Positions 25,992 to 36,258 are shown, numbered from the stretch's first letter. The stretch is DNA of 64,000 bases from Flagellimonas sp. S3867 (GCF_014698935.1 NZ_JACVMN010000004.1:62001-126000), one strand, 5' to 3'. Numbers and translations: made by a program. Notes: generated from the letters alone by a model not told the origin.

Positions 25992-26768
25992 TTAAGAAAG
26001 TTTGTTATTAAGCTTACTCAGCTTGATCTGGGTTAGCACCTTTTTTGTGTATAACGGAAAGTCGGCGTTTAATATCCATCCAAAATACCCCGGTTCCGAT
26101 TTCATAACCTCATCAACGGTCTTTCCTTTGTGTTTTCCGAAAGAAAAAATGGGCTGTTGATTTTCATCCACACCTATAAATCCGGCAAAATCCAATGATT
26201 GCTTTCTTGTGGTGAACTGTGATAGCTTTTTTACATTATTTTCCAATTCAGGATAGCGGTCCAATTGAGCTTTGAGTACTTCATAGGTCGCATTTGTATC
26301 GGCTTCGGCACCGTGGGCACCTTCAAGGTCTTTATCGCAATAGAACTTATAGGCCGCTCCCAAAGTTCTTTTCTCCATTTTATGAAAAATGGTTTGCACA
26401 TCTACTGCCATCATATGTTTCATGTCAAAATCAACATCTGCGCGTAACATTTCCTCTGCCAATAATGGAATATCGAACCTATCGGAATTAAACCCGGCCA
26501 AATCACTATCCTTGATCATTTTATAGATTTCCTTGGACAATTGTTTGAAGGTAGGTTCATTGGCCACTTTTTCATCGGAAATTCCATGCACTGCTATCAC
26601 TTCTGGGGGAATCGGCATCTCAGGATTCACCAACCATGTCTTGCTTTCTTTGTTTCCGTTGGGGAGAATCTTTAAAATTGAAATTTCAACAATCCTATCC
26701 TTGGCAACATTGGTACCTGTTGTTTCCAAATCAAAAAAACAAATTGGTTTTGTAAGCTGTAATTCCAT
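25992..26768 (-). CDS. DEDD 3'-5' exonuclease (DnaQ/RNase T-like)
   Basis: A 258-aa exonuclease. The N-terminal DnaQ-like domain (~8-170) shows the first acidic pair D13-x-E15 (FFDLETTGTNVAKDRIVEI), the second motif FNSDRFDIPLLAEEM, and the third motif HGAEADTNATYEVL. The C-terminal ~60 residues (FSFGKHKGKTVDEVMKSEPG) match the small domain seen at the end of exodeoxyribonuclease X-like and DUF3820 proteins. It may process DNA in repair or proofreading. It lies 18 bases upstream of the FAH-family gene. Confidence 0.9.
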   Translation of the reverse strand: MELQLTKPICFFDLETTGTNVAKDRIVEISILKILPNGNKESKTWLVNPEMPIPPEVIAVHGISDEKVANEPTFKQLSKEIYKMIKDSDLAGFNSDRFDIPLLAEEMLRADVDFDMKHMMAVDVQTIFHKMEKRTLGAAYKFYCDKDLEGAHGAEADTNATYEVLKAQLDRYPELENNVKKLSQFTTRKQSLDFAGFIGVDENQQPIFSFGKHKGKTVDEVMKSEPGYFGWILNADFPLYTKKVLTQIKLSKLNNKLS

Positions 26769-26773
26769 GTATT

Positions 26774-27556
26774 TTATTTCGATTTAGAGAATAACCATGC
26801 TAATAATTCTGGCTCTGCAAAGGCATTGTCCCAACTATTATGTCCAACTCCTTCATACACAGAATACTCAATATTGATTCCTTTGGCTTTCATGGCTTCC
26901 ACCATTTGGGATGAATACTTTTCGGGCACCACTTGATCAGCGCTACCGTGAAAAACCCACCAATGTGGTTTTTTAAGTTTATTTGAGATTTCGGGGTTTG
27001 CTCCTCCACAAATTGGGAATGCGGCCGCAAAAACCTTAGGGTTTCTTTTGACTAGTTCAAAGGTTCCCATTCCACCCATGGAAAGTCCTCCCACGTACAT
27101 TCGCTTTTTGTCCAATTTGTATGCCTTTTTCAGATGCTTCAACAGGCCTTCCAATAGAATCATATCATTAGTGGCCTCGGCATCTTTATAAAATATAAAT
27201 TCCCGATTGGGGTGGTCTCCTTCAGTATCCAATTTGGCCCATGAACTTTGAGCTTTGCATTGCGGAAAAACAACAATGGCTTTGTAGTTATTCCTTACTT
27301 CATCCTTCAAGAACAAGCCAGACCCATGTACCAGTTGTGCCTCGTTATCATTTCCTCGCTCTCCCGAACCATGCAAAAACAGAATTAGGGGATACTTTTC
27401 AGCGGGGTTATAATCTTTGGGCAAAAGAATACGATAGGGCATACTTTCGCCATCTTTTTCAAAGGTTTTCTTTTGATAGTCGGAAAGGTCCTGAGCCAGC
27501 ATTGAACCACTAAATAATAATAGAAAAGCCAGTTTTATAGAGGCAAAATATTTCAT
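26774..27556 (-). CDS. Secreted alpha/beta hydrolase (PHB-depolymerase/feruloyl-esterase-like)
   Basis: A 260-aa exported serine esterase: signal peptide ending SMLAQ (~21), oxyanion-side motif LILFLHGSGERG, nucleophile S159 in GGLSMGGMGT, an Asp in FHGSADQVVP and His in EGVGHNSWD near the C-terminus. The pattern fits the prolyl-oligopeptidase-like group annotated as phospholipase/carboxylesterase. The substrate is unresolved. It is the first gene of a run of five minus-strand genes down to cinA. Confidence 0.9.
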   Translation of the reverse strand: MKYFASIKLAFLLLFSGSMLAQDLSDYQKKTFEKDGESMPYRILLPKDYNPAEKYPLILFLHGSGERGNDNEAQLVHGSGLFLKDEVRNNYKAIVVFPQCKAQSSWAKLDTEGDHPNREFIFYKDAEATNDMILLEGLLKHLKKAYKLDKKRMYVGGLSMGGMGTFELVKRNPKVFAAAFPICGGANPEISNKLKKPHWWVFHGSADQVVPEKYSSQMVEAMKAKGINIEYSVYEGVGHNSWDNAFAEPELLAWLFSKSK

Positions 27557-27621
27557 TTAACAATGAATTGAATTAAACCTCTAAGGTAACAATAGTGAAA
27601 AGAAAAAATCACATTTCCCTA

Positions 27622-28980
27622 TCAGATTTCCCGATTTATATCCCAAGCTTCGAGATAATCGGCCACTGTCTTTACAAACATTCCACCCAAAGCGCCATTT
27701 ACGACTCTGTGGTCATAACTGTGTGATAGGAACATTTTACTACGGATACCAATATACTCGCCTTGGTCGGTCTCAATGACCGAAGGTATTTTTCGAATAG
27801 CACCCAATGCCAGTATGCCCACTTGTGGCTGATTGATGATCGGGGTTCCGAAAACACTTCCGAAGGAACCTACGTTTGTAACCGTATATGTTCCGTCTTT
27901 GATCTCATCAGGTTTCAGTTGATTATTTCGTGATCTATTGGCCAAATCGTTCACGGTTTTGGCCATACCCACCAAATTAAGTTGATCTGCGTTTTTGATC
28001 ACCGGGACAATCAGGTTGCCGTCAGGTAGAGCGGCGGCCATTCCAATATTGATATTTTTCTTTTTAATCACCTTATCACCATCCAAAGAAATATTAATCA
28101 TGGGATATTTCTTCAAAGCCACTGAAACGGCTTCCATAAATATGGGTGTGAAGGTCAGTTTTTCACCTTCTCTTTGCTCAAATTCTTTTTTTACCTTATT
28201 TCTCCAGTTGACCACATTGGTCACATCAACTTCTACAAAACTCTGAACATGGGCTGAGGTAGACACACTATCAACCATATGCTGGGCGATAAGTTTACCC
28301 ATTCTGGTCAACGGAATAATCTCATCTCCTTGGGTAACCGGAACCGGTGTTGACTTTGGGGCTTCTGGTGTTATTTTAACGGCTTCCGTTTTAGCGGGCG
28401 CTTGGACCGTTTTGTCCTCAGCTGGAGCAACAGTTGATGACGCACTTCCATTAGAAGAGCGGTTTTTTAGGAATGCTTTGATGTCATTTTTTGTAACCCT
28501 ACCTTCTTTTCCTGTGCCGATTATAGATTCCAACTCATCCATTGAAACGCCTTCTTCTTTGGCAATATTCTTAACCAAAGGGGAATAAAAACGCTCTGAA
28601 TTTGAAAAATCCTGAACTGGACTGGAAACAGATTCTGTTACCTGAGTCATTTGCTCTTCTAACACGGCAACAGGTTCCTCAACGTCTTCAATTTCCTCAA
28701 CAGAGTCTGTACCATTGCTTGTAGCTTCTGGTGCATCGCCCTCCATTTGGATTACAGCTACGACCTCGCCCACTTTGATGACATCGTCGATATTAAATCG
28801 CTTTTCCAACAGCACTCCTTCTACCTCGCTGGGTACTTCGGAATCCACCTTGTCGGTTGCAATTTCAAAAACGGCTTCGTCCAACTCAATGGTATCTCCA
28901 ACTTCCTTCAACCAAGTGGTCAATGTTGCTTCGGCAACACTTTCTCCCATTTGTGGTAATTTCAACTCAAACTTTGACAT
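27622..28980 (-). CDS. 2-oxo acid dehydrogenase E2 (dihydrolipoyl acyltransferase)
   Basis: Acyltransferase core of a branched-chain or pyruvate-type 2-oxo acid dehydrogenase complex; 452 aa. One lipoyl domain (1-77) has K44 in EIATDKVDSEV as the lipoylated residue; a proline/alanine-rich linker follows; the E1/E3-binding domain lies at ~130-170 (FYSPLVKNIAKEEGVSMDELESI); the catalytic domain runs ~220-452 with DHRVVNGA as active-site motif. IATDKVDSEVPS is typical of branched-chain (BkdB) E2. E1 and E3 genes are not in the window. Confidence 0.93.
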   Translation of the reverse strand: MSKFELKLPQMGESVAEATLTTWLKEVGDTIELDEAVFEIATDKVDSEVPSEVEGVLLEKRFNIDDVIKVGEVVAVIQMEGDAPEATSNGTDSVEEIEDVEEPVAVLEEQMTQVTESVSSPVQDFSNSERFYSPLVKNIAKEEGVSMDELESIIGTGKEGRVTKNDIKAFLKNRSSNGSASSTVAPAEDKTVQAPAKTEAVKITPEAPKSTPVPVTQGDEIIPLTRMGKLIAQHMVDSVSTSAHVQSFVEVDVTNVVNWRNKVKKEFEQREGEKLTFTPIFMEAVSVALKKYPMINISLDGDKVIKKKNINIGMAAALPDGNLIVPVIKNADQLNLVGMAKTVNDLANRSRNNQLKPDEIKDGTYTVTNVGSFGSVFGTPIINQPQVGILALGAIRKIPSVIETDQGEYIGIRSKMFLSHSYDHRVVNGALGGMFVKTVADYLEAWDINREI

Positions 28981-29017
28981 ATTCTTATTTAACGAGGTAA
29001 TATCGACTTGTATTTTG

Positions 29018-29025
29018 CAAAAATA
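29018..29025 (-). promoter_or_regulatory. Candidate -7 box (TATTTTTG) for the E2 gene
   Basis: A minus-strand TAnnTTTG match 37 bases before the E2 start. No TTG was found 17-23 bases upstream, so support is partial. Confidence 0.4.
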
Positions 29026-29074
29026 CTAAAGAAATCCTCTTATTTTTAATTTATATGTATTATTTCGTTCAAAT

Positions 29075-29695
29075 TCAACTGGCCTTAATTGAATTTTCGA
29101 ACGGAACCCTATTCAATATACTCCTTCCTAAAGTTACCTCATCTGCATACTCCAATTCGTCACCCACGGAAATTCCTCTGGCTATTGTGGACGTTTCCAC
29201 ATCCAATCCTTCCAATTGCTTATAAATGTAAAAATTGGTTGTGTCACCTTCCATGGTGGAACTCAGCGCAAAAATAAGCTCTTTAACATCTTCTTCCTTT
29301 ACGCGCCTAACTAGTGAACCTATATTTAAATCTTGCGGGCCTACACCTTCCATTGGCGATATTTTACCGCCCAACACATGGTAAAGTCCATTATACTGCG
29401 AAGTATTCTCAATGGCCATAACATCCCTGATATCCTCCACAACGCACACCAAGTTCCGGTCTCTTTTGGTATTGGCGCAAATCTCACAAATCTCCGTATC
29501 GGAAATATTGGAACAGGTTTTACAAAAATTGATTTCGCTTCTCAGTTTCAAGAGGGCCTCAGCAAGTAAATTGGTACGTTCTTCCGGCTGTTTAAGTAGG
29601 TGCAACACCAATCTTAATGCTGTGCGTTTGCCTATACCCGGCAATTGCGACATTTCATAAACAGCATTTTCCAAAATTTTCGATGAAAACTCCAT
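29075..29695 (-). CDS. recR: Recombination mediator RecR
   Basis: Part of the RecFOR pathway that loads RecA on gapped DNA. The 206-aa protein has the helix-hairpin-helix region ([18 protein letters not shown]), the zinc finger C-x2-C...C-x2-C ([17 protein letters not shown]), a Toprim domain ([15 protein letters not shown]) and the Walker-B-like end ([13 protein letters not shown]). Length is normal. It is divergent from the symporter gene, and a TAnnTTTG box lies 16 bases upstream. Confidence 0.96.
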   Translation of the reverse strand: MEFSSKILENAVYEMSQLPGIGKRTALRLVLHLLKQPEERTNLLAEALLKLRSEINFCKTCSNISDTEICEICANTKRDRNLVCVVEDIRDVMAIENTSQYNGLYHVLGGKISPMEGVGPQDLNIGSLVRRVKEEDVKELIFALSSTMEGDTTNFYIYKQLEGLDVETSTIARGISVGDELEYADEVTLGRSILNRVPFENSIKAS

Positions 29696-29711
29696 ACCTC
29701 CGATTGTTTGG

Positions 29712-29719
29712 CAAAATTA
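29712..29719 (-). promoter_or_regulatory. Candidate -7 box (TAATTTTG) for recR
   Basis: The minus-strand octamer matches TAnnTTTG, 16 bases upstream of the recR ATG. The -33 element is not clear. Confidence 0.4.
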
Positions 29720-29771
29720 CGATTTTAGAGTTACCGATTAACTTTTGTATTTTGCAAATCAAATACAATCT

Positions 29772-31253
29772 ATGTCTGCCACTCAGATTCTTTTGCTCAT
29801 CGGCGCTTATTTTTTGGTGTTGATGATCATTTCCTATTTCACGGGAAAGAATGATTCCAATTCAGATTTTTTTAAAGCAGGTAAACAGTCACCCTGGTAT
29901 TTGGTGGCCTTTGGAATGGTGGGTGCTTCCCTTTCGGGAGTTACTTTTATTTCGGTTCCGGGATGGGTCGAAGCTTCACAATTTGGGTATATGCAAGTGG
30001 TTTTGGGTTACTTGGTAGGCTATTTTGTGGTAGCTTATGTACTCTTACCCTTATACTATAAGTATAACCTTACCTCAATTTACGAGTATTTATTGGACCG
30101 GTTCGGTACCGTAAGTCATAAAACAGGGGCTTTTTTCTTTTTTGTTTCAAGGGTATTGGGAGCAGCATTTCGGTTATATCTCGTCGCCATAGTGTTGCAA
30201 CAGTTTGTTTTTGATGATTTGGGTATTCGATTTGAATTTACCGTAATCATTTCCATAGCCCTTATATGGGTTTATACCAACCGTGGAGGGATAAAAACGA
30301 TTGTTTGGACAGATACTTTGCAAACCTTGTTCATGATTCTTGCTGTTGTTTTGTCGATAATTTTAATCAATAGAGAGCTTGACTGGAGTTTTGGTGAGTT
30401 TTTGGCTTCGGAAGAATTAAAGACCTACAACAAATTTCTTTTTACAGATAGTTTTCTTGACAGAAACCATTTTATAAAATCTTTTGTTGGAGGGATGTTC
30501 GTAACCATATGCATGACAGGATTGGATCAGGATATGATGCAAAAGAACCTTACCTGCAAAACCTTGAAAGATGCACAGAAAAACATGGTGTCCTTTAGTT
30601 TGGTGTTGGTGGGCGTGACCTTCCTTTTTATGTTGTTGGGGGCCTTATTGTTTATTTATGCCGGTCAAAATGGCATTTCCATTCCTTTGATGGATGGCTC
30701 GCCAAAATCTGACCTTCTGTTTCCTGAAATTGCATTGAACAGTGGTCTTGGACTTACTTTGGCCGTTACATTTATGTTGGGACTTATTGCAGCCGCATAT
30801 AGTAGCGCTGATAGCGCTTTGACTTCTTTGACAACATCTTTTTGTGTGGATTTTTTAAATGTGGAAAAACAAGCAGAAGAAAAACAAAAGAAAACCAGAA
30901 AGCGAACCCATATTATAATGAGTTTAATGCTCATCTTGGTTATTATTTCTTTTAAATATATTTTGAACAGCAATGTGATAGACAGTCTTTTGACCGTAGC
31001 CGGATATACTTACGGTCCACTTTTAGGCTTGTTTGCATTTGGAATTTTCACTAAGCATCAAATAAAAGATAAATATGTTTGGATAGTGGGACTACTTTCG
31101 GTGCTTATTATCTGGACGATAGCCAATATTCCGTCAGAATACATAGGAGGTTATGTGATGGGATACGAACTACTCCCTTTGAATGGGGTATTGACATTTT
31201 TCGGGGTATGGTTAATTCGGACCAAAAACAATAGTCTTAATACTGCCCAGTAG
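29772..31253 (+). CDS. Sodium:solute symporter (SSS family)
   Basis: A 493-aa membrane transporter with about 13 hydrophobic segments. SSS-type motifs include the core-helix sequence [24 protein letters not shown] and [21 protein letters not shown], which corresponds to the Na+-binding helix 8 region. The protein is a Na+-driven symporter; the substrate (sugar, amino acid or other) cannot be told. ATG 29772 is preferred over a TTG at 29745. Its 3' end overlaps the convergent CoA-binding gene by 17 bases. Confidence 0.92.
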   Translation: MSATQILLLIGAYFLVLMIISYFTGKNDSNSDFFKAGKQSPWYLVAFGMVGASLSGVTFISVPGWVEASQFGYMQVVLGYLVGYFVVAYVLLPLYYKYNLTSIYEYLLDRFGTVSHKTGAFFFFVSRVLGAAFRLYLVAIVLQQFVFDDLGIRFEFTVIISIALIWVYTNRGGIKTIVWTDTLQTLFMILAVVLSIILINRELDWSFGEFLASEELKTYNKFLFTDSFLDRNHFIKSFVGGMFVTICMTGLDQDMMQKNLTCKTLKDAQKNMVSFSLVLVGVTFLFMLLGALLFIYAGQNGISIPLMDGSPKSDLLFPEIALNSGLGLTLAVTFMLGLIAAAYSSADSALTSLTTSFCVDFLNVEKQAEEKQKKTRKRTHIIMSLMLILVIISFKYILNSNVIDSLLTVAGYTYGPLLGLFAFGIFTKHQIKDKYVWIVGLLSVLIIWTIANIPSEYIGGYVMGYELLPLNGVLTFFGVWLIRTKNNSLNTAQ

Positions 31254-31596
31254 CCAACAAAACTAAAGTGCAAGCATTCTCGACCTTAATGCCTGCATTT
31301 GAAAGTATTTCTGCGAATTCTGGATTCTCGGTTCCAGGATTGAAAATGACCCTTTCTGGTTTAAGCTCAAGAATTTTATCGTAGTATTCTTTTTGTCGTT
31401 GCGGATTCAAATACAAAGTAATGGTGTGTATATTTTGAATATCAGCAAGGTTGTTCGTAATTTGTATACCAGAAACAGTTCCCTCGCGTACCCCAAACGC
31501 AACGGTTTCCTTTTGGTTTTCAACCAATCTGTGTATTGCCAGATTACTGTATCTACCTGGATTTAATGATGCTCCAAAAACAAGTGTGTATAACAT
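31237..31596 (-). CDS. CoA-binding domain protein (YccU-like)
   Basis: A 119-aa protein of the CoA-binding Rossmann family (pfam CoA_binding_2): [20 protein letters not shown] is the nucleotide-binding opening and [16 protein letters not shown] the typical C-terminal segment. Function is unknown in most bacteria. The last 17 bases overlap the end of the symporter gene on the other strand, a tail-to-tail overlap with no room for separate terminators between the two. Confidence 0.9.
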   Translation of the reverse strand: MLYTLVFGASLNPGRYSNLAIHRLVENQKETVAFGVREGTVSGIQITNNLADIQNIHTITLYLNPQRQKEYYDKILELKPERVIFNPGTENPEFAEILSNAGIKVENACTLVLLATGQY

Positions 31597-31921
31597 TTGT
31601 TAATTTATGTGTTAAACTAAATCAAAGATTGTAACTATTCAAAAAAAAAACCGTCTATTGTACATAGAAAATTAATCATTGGTAAGTCTGTATTTTTTAT
31701 AGTTAATGGTTAGTGTTTAGTATAGCTTATCAATGTAAAAACCCTGGCGTTTCGATTATTATCGGGAGTCAGGGTTTATCTTTTGTACGTCTTTTCCCCG
31801 TTATCTTACACAGCAAGGTTTAGAAGACCTTTGTTAAAAAATGTTAAAGGGCATTTCAGATGTAACATTTTAGAAATACCATCGTCTTGTAGACAACATC
31901 AATCAATCAAAAAACGATCTC
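31597..31921. other. Intergenic 325 bp between divergent genes; holds one hairpin
   Basis: AT-rich stretch between the CoA-binding gene (-) and the TonB-type receptor gene (+). Apart from the hairpin at 31738-31777 (listed separately) I see no coding potential, and no full-consensus promoter for either flanking gene. The last ~60 bases before 31922 are A-rich, as is usual for Bacteroidota leaders. Confidence 0.5.
31738..31777. terminator. Hairpin with AAACCCTG/CAGGGTTT stem in divergent intergenic region
   Basis: The outer 8-bp stem (31738-31745 with 31770-31777) encloses a smaller CGAT/ATCG stem. T-rich tracts flank it on both strands (TTTATCTTTT to the right on +, TTTTT to the left on -). 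The hairpin could end the symporter mRNA after reading across the short CoA-binding gene, or be a leader structure of the receptor gene. Confidence 0.45.
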
Positions 31922-34375
31922 ATGAAAAGAGTAATTCTACTTTTCGCGCTGTTCTTATGTGGCGCACATTCTACAATTTTAGCAACAACAAATGATAATG
32001 AGCCTCCAATAGGATCCATTTCTGGAGTTGTTTTGGACAATGCTTTAAAACAACCTGTTGCCTACGCAGCAATTGTAATAAAATCTGAAGATGGTACCCA
32101 AACCATTACAGGGGGCATAACTAATGATGACGGTACTTTTGAAATCAAAAAATTGCCGGAAGGTTCTTTTGTGCTGGAAGTTCAATTTATTGGTTATAAG
32201 ACACATTCACAAAAACTGGTCATAACAAAAAGGAACCGCAAAGTAAATGTGGGCACTATCACACTAATGGAAGAAACTTCGGAACTTGAGGGGGTTGAAG
32301 TGGTTGCTGAACGTACCACAATAGAGCAACGCGTAGACCGTAAAGTTATCAATGTGGGCAAAGATTTGACCACAGCTGGCGCTACGGCATCTGATATCAT
32401 GAACAACATTCCTTCAGTTAATGTCGATTCTCAAACTGGAGATATTTCAATGCGTGGTAACTCCAATGTGCGGGTCATGGTCGACGGAAAGCTATCCAAC
32501 GTGCCAGTAGCACAATTGTTAAGACAAATACCTTCAACATCCATTAAATCCATTGAGTTGATCACCAATCCTTCCGCCAAATACAATCCGGAAGGAATGA
32601 GCGGAATCATCAATATAGTCTTGTACAAAAATGCCAATATCGGTTTCAATGGAAGCATTACAACAGGGCTTACCAAAGGTATTGAAGCTAAGTTCAACTC
32701 TTCTATCGACATGAACTACCGTAACGGAAAATTCAATTTTTATGGAAATTATGGCAACAACATTGGTAAATATGTAAACGATGGTACCATTTTGAGGTTG
32801 GATGAAAACTCGCTTCAAAAATTTGACTTTTTCAATAACAATAAATCGCACTTGTATAAAGCCGGTGTTGATTTTTATTTGAATGATAAAAACACCATTT
32901 CAGTATTCACCAATCAGAACATATTTGATGGAGATGGAGACGGTATAACAGCAGTTACATATAATAATGATCCAGCAAGAAATGTGACCCAGTTCTTTAA
33001 CGATGTTAGTGACAACCGCAGCGAGCAGTATAACTTTGATTATAAGTTAGATTTTGAAAAAGAGGGCCACAACATTGAGCTTGAAGTGGACCACAACCAG
33101 TTTAAAAGTGGTCAGGATGCCAATTTTAGAACCTCAGGAGCGTCATTATTCCCAGATTATATGGATTTTGTGGATACCGAGCGCACACAGACCATTGCCA
33201 ACCTGGATTACGTAAACCCTCTTGACAGTATTTCCAAAATTGAAGTTGGCTTGGAAACCAGAAACTTTGAGACCGATGTGGATTATTCGTCCACAGGTCT
33301 CTCATTTAACTCCGTAGGAGATTTAATTCCAACACCGAGTACTGATTTTATCTACAACATGGATATTTATTCCGCTTATGCCACTTTCAGCCAAAAAAGA
33401 AATAAGTGGTCATATCAAATCGGTGTACGTGTCGAAGATGTCGAGGTCAAAGCTGATACCAATACCGTAAGGTCGTTTACCGACAAATATACTCAGGTAT
33501 ACCCATCTGCCTTTCTTACGTATGACCCAAATGAAAAGGATCAATGGCAGGTTAGTTATAGCAAGCGGGTAGATAGACCTGGTTTAGGTCAGGTTAATCC
33601 CATTAGGGAATGGGCCACACCACTGATTTCCTCTTTCGGAAATCCAAGCTTGGTGCCTCAGTTCACAAATTCATATGAGGTTAACTATACCAGAAGAATC
33701 AAAAATGGAAGTATTACGACCGGAGTTTTCTATAGATCCATATCTGATGAGATCAACAGGGCTGTTTATGTAGATAGATTGGATTTCAACAAGCTGATTT
33801 TAACTTTTGATAATTTCGATAACACCTCCGCCTATGGTTTTGAACTTTCCACAAATTATAAGGCCACAAAGTGGTGGAGCATCAATGGAAGTTTTGATTT
33901 TTATTCACAGACACAGCGCGGAATCACTGAAAGCTTAGATCCGGATGCTATAAATCCCACCGAGGATGATATCACCGTCGAAAATGTAGAAGTAGATAAC
34001 ACTGCATGGAATTTACGGATGAACAATAGCTTCAAAGTAAATAAGAAGCTCACACTTCAAGCATTCGGTTTTTATCGAGGCCAAAACAGAACCCTTCAGT
34101 TTGAAATAAGACCTATGTATTTTGTAAATCTTGGTGCACGATACAGTTTTGCCCAAGGTAAGGGAACATTGAGTTTTAACTACAATGATATTTTCAACAC
34201 CATGCGATTTGGATTTGATGGTCAGCGCCCATATCTACAAGAAGGTGGATTCAACTGGGAGAGCAACAATGTATATGTTGGGATGAACTATCGCTTTGGA
34301 GGCGGTAAATACAGAGCAAAACAACGTAAGAGAAGAGATAGCAACACCAAGCAATCTAGTGGAGGAATCCTATAA
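31922..34375 (+). CDS. TonB-dependent-receptor-like outer membrane beta-barrel protein
   Basis: An 817-aa outer-membrane protein: signal peptide (~1-22), a carboxypeptidase-regulatory-like domain (~30-115; ISGVVLDNALKQPVAYAAIV...EGSFVLEVQFIGYKT), a plug region (~135-240; ASDIMNNIPSVNVDSQTGDI, VRVMVDGKLSNVP, GMSGIINIVL), and a large barrel ending RFGGGKYRAKQRKRR. It belongs to the Bacteroidota outer-membrane beta-barrel family near TonB receptors, not a SusC with a SusD partner; no susD lies nearby. The basic tail after the last barrel strand is common in this group. The ligand is unknown. Confidence 0.88.
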   Translation: MKRVILLFALFLCGAHSTILATTNDNEPPIGSISGVVLDNALKQPVAYAAIVIKSEDGTQTITGGITNDDGTFEIKKLPEGSFVLEVQFIGYKTHSQKLVITKRNRKVNVGTITLMEETSELEGVEVVAERTTIEQRVDRKVINVGKDLTTAGATASDIMNNIPSVNVDSQTGDISMRGNSNVRVMVDGKLSNVPVAQLLRQIPSTSIKSIELITNPSAKYNPEGMSGIINIVLYKNANIGFNGSITTGLTKGIEAKFNSSIDMNYRNGKFNFYGNYGNNIGKYVNDGTILRLDENSLQKFDFFNNNKSHLYKAGVDFYLNDKNTISVFTNQNIFDGDGDGITAVTYNNDPARNVTQFFNDVSDNRSEQYNFDYKLDFEKEGHNIELEVDHNQFKSGQDANFRTSGASLFPDYMDFVDTERTQTIANLDYVNPLDSISKIEVGLETRNFETDVDYSSTGLSFNSVGDLIPTPSTDFIYNMDIYSAYATFSQKRNKWSYQIGVRVEDVEVKADTNTVRSFTDKYTQVYPSAFLTYDPNEKDQWQVSYSKRVDRPGLGQVNPIREWATPLISSFGNPSLVPQFTNSYEVNYTRRIKNGSITTGVFYRSISDEINRAVYVDRLDFNKLILTFDNFDNTSAYGFELSTNYKATKWWSINGSFDFYSQTQRGITESLDPDAINPTEDDITVENVEVDNTAWNLRMNNSFKVNKKLTLQAFGFYRGQNRTLQFEIRPMYFVNLGARYSFAQGKGTLSFNYNDIFNTMRFGFDGQRPYLQEGGFNWESNNVYVGMNYRFGGGKYRAKQRKRRDSNTKQSSGGIL

Positions 34376-34437
34376 ATTGTATTTGATATTCCTTGAATAG
34401 AGTGTTGGTTGGTTAGTCTTTCAAGGTTTGTCATTTA

Positions 34438-34468
34438 AAAACCCCGATCCTTAAAGGATCGGGGTTTT
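34438..34468. terminator. Bidirectional terminator between receptor gene and FMN-binding gene
   Basis: A strong 14-bp stem (34438-34451 with 34455-34468; core CCCCGATCC/GGATCGGGG) with a 3-base loop and A/T tracts on both sides, between convergent genes ending at 34375 and 34478. Confidence 0.88.
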
Positions 34469-34477
34469 AGTTTATTC

Positions 34478-35014
34478 TCAATTTTCAATGGGAAGGCCAT
34501 CCAAGCTAGTGCTGTTTCTGGTCTTCCAATATTTTTCTAGTCCATCGCCGCCTTGTTTTTCGGCCCAATCTAGCAGCTCTTGCCGTTGATGTTTGTATTC
34601 CATGATTGGTACGCCCATTCCACAAGAAATTTGTACCATCTCAATTTTAATATCAATTAACTGTCTTCCTCCTTTTATATTCGGGAACAAATCGATGTGC
34701 TCCTTCCAAAATGTAGATGCAAAGGAGTACGTTTTTGCGGTACCATACAGCCTAAGAATTATAGGGTCACCTTCAAACGCACAAAACATAAGGGTAATTC
34801 GGTCTTTATGGTTTAAATGAGCCGCTGTCTCGTTGCCACTTCCAGTCAAATTCAACCAGACCACCCTATTTTCATCCAAAATACGTAACGAATCCAATCC
34901 TTTTGGTGATAGGTTGATAGAACCTTCTTCCATAGCGGTGGCAACAAAAAACACTTTTTGTTTCTGAATAAAATCGATCAGAAGTTCATTCAGTTTATCC
35001 AGTTTTCTGGCCAT
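34478..35014 (-). CDS. Pyridoxamine 5'-phosphate oxidase-fold (FMN-binding split barrel) protein
   Basis: A 178-aa split-barrel protein: FVATAMEEGSINLSPKGLDSLRI followed by NRVVWLNLTGSGNETAAHL is the typical opening of the PNPOx-like family that binds FMN or F420. Probably an oxidoreductase or haem/flavin-related protein, but not PdxH, because the pyridoxal-site C-terminal signature is absent. It lies 3 bases downstream of the FabH-like gene, suggesting co-transcription. Confidence 0.87.
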   Translation of the reverse strand: MARKLDKLNELLIDFIQKQKVFFVATAMEEGSINLSPKGLDSLRILDENRVVWLNLTGSGNETAAHLNHKDRITLMFCAFEGDPIILRLYGTAKTYSFASTFWKEHIDLFPNIKGGRQLIDIKIEMVQISCGMGVPIMEYKHQRQELLDWAEKQGGDGLEKYWKTRNSTSLDGLPIEN

Positions 35015-35017
35015 ACA

Positions 35018-36025
35018 TTACCATTTTATGATTACACTACCCCAGGTAAACCCACTTCCAAAAGCAGCCAGCACCACAACATCTCCTTCCTTGATTTTTC
35101 CTGATTCCCAAGCTTCCGTTAAAGCTATTGGGATTGAAGCAGCCGTAGTGTTTCCATATTTCATTATGTTGTTGAATACCTGATCATCGGAAAGTCCAAA
35201 CTTTTTTTGCACAAACTGGGAGATACGCAAATTGGCCTGATGAGGAATAAGCATATCAATATCTTGTGGACCTAAATTATTGGTTTGTAAGCCTTCCATA
35301 ATTACTTCACTGAATCGAACAACCGCATTTTTAAATACAAATTGACCATTCATATATGGAAAATACGAAGTATCCTCAGGGTCTTCGTCATTGATAATAT
35401 CGGTCACCCATCTTTTTCCCATTCCTGGCGCAATCAACGAAAGCTCCTCGGCATGTTGCCCTTCTGAATGTAAGTGGGATGATAAAATTCCTTTTGAGGT
35501 ATCTTCTTCTCGCGTAAGCACGGCTGCGCCAGCACCATCACCAAAAATAACTGAGACTCCCCTACCCCTAGTGGTCATATCCAACCCATGCGAATGCAGT
35601 TCGGAGCCAATCACCAAAACGTTTTTATACATTCCACTTTTTATGTATTGGTCGGCCACGGAAACTCCATAAACAAAACCGGAACATTGGTTTCTAACAT
35701 CCAATGCTCCTACCGTTTTAAGACCCAAATCGCGCTGAACCAAAACGCCTGGCCCTGGAAAGTAATAATCGGGACTCAGGGTAGCGAAAACTATAAAATC
35801 AATATCATCTTTGTCAATGCCTGCTCGTTCAATGGCAATCTTTGCTGCCTTGACCCCCATAGAGGTAGTGGTGTCGGTTCCTTTGACAACATGTCTTCTT
35901 TCCTTAATTCCCGTTCGTTCCTGAATCCATTCATCACTCGTTTCCATTTTCTTGGACAAGTCATCATTGGTAACCACATTTTCAGGTACGTAAAACCCTA
36001 GACCTGTTATTTTTGAATTGTACAT
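35018..36025 (-). CDS. 3-oxoacyl-ACP synthase III-like (KAS III) enzyme
   Basis: Thiolase-fold condensing enzyme, 335 aa, with catalytic C114 (RNQCSGFVYG), His in IPHQANLRI (~263) and Asn in KYGNTTAAS (~293). It is FabH-like and either initiates fatty-acid synthesis or makes a specialised ketide. Because most Bacteroidota carry a separate fabH next to rpmF/plsX, which is absent here, this may be the second KAS III-type homologue. It precedes the FMN-binding gene in a two-gene unit. Confidence 0.88.
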   Translation of the reverse strand: MYNSKITGLGFYVPENVVTNDDLSKKMETSDEWIQERTGIKERRHVVKGTDTTTSMGVKAAKIAIERAGIDKDDIDFIVFATLSPDYYFPGPGVLVQRDLGLKTVGALDVRNQCSGFVYGVSVADQYIKSGMYKNVLVIGSELHSHGLDMTTRGRGVSVIFGDGAGAAVLTREEDTSKGILSSHLHSEGQHAEELSLIAPGMGKRWVTDIINDEDPEDTSYFPYMNGQFVFKNAVVRFSEVIMEGLQTNNLGPQDIDMLIPHQANLRISQFVQKKFGLSDDQVFNNIMKYGNTTAASIPIALTEAWESGKIKEGDVVVLAAFGSGFTWGSVIIKW

Positions 36026-36258
36026 ATTAATTGCTTTAGGTAATTACTTACAAGCCTTCGGCTATACATTGGAAAAGTAAAAAATAAATTCAACTAAGTA
36101 TGAAGATAGCATAAAAATAGTTCAATTGACTTTCTGTCTGGTGGTCTCATTTGATGAATACATTTGCCCCAACATATTGGTTTATTAGTTCCCACAACTC
36201 GGTTAAATTCAAATTTTTGTTTAAAAATAATGAAATCTGTCTAAACAATGATACAACC

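Noticed and set aside
29745-29771. TTG at 29745 as the start of the symporter gene
   Set aside because: ATG 29772 begins directly before the first membrane segment, as in relatives.
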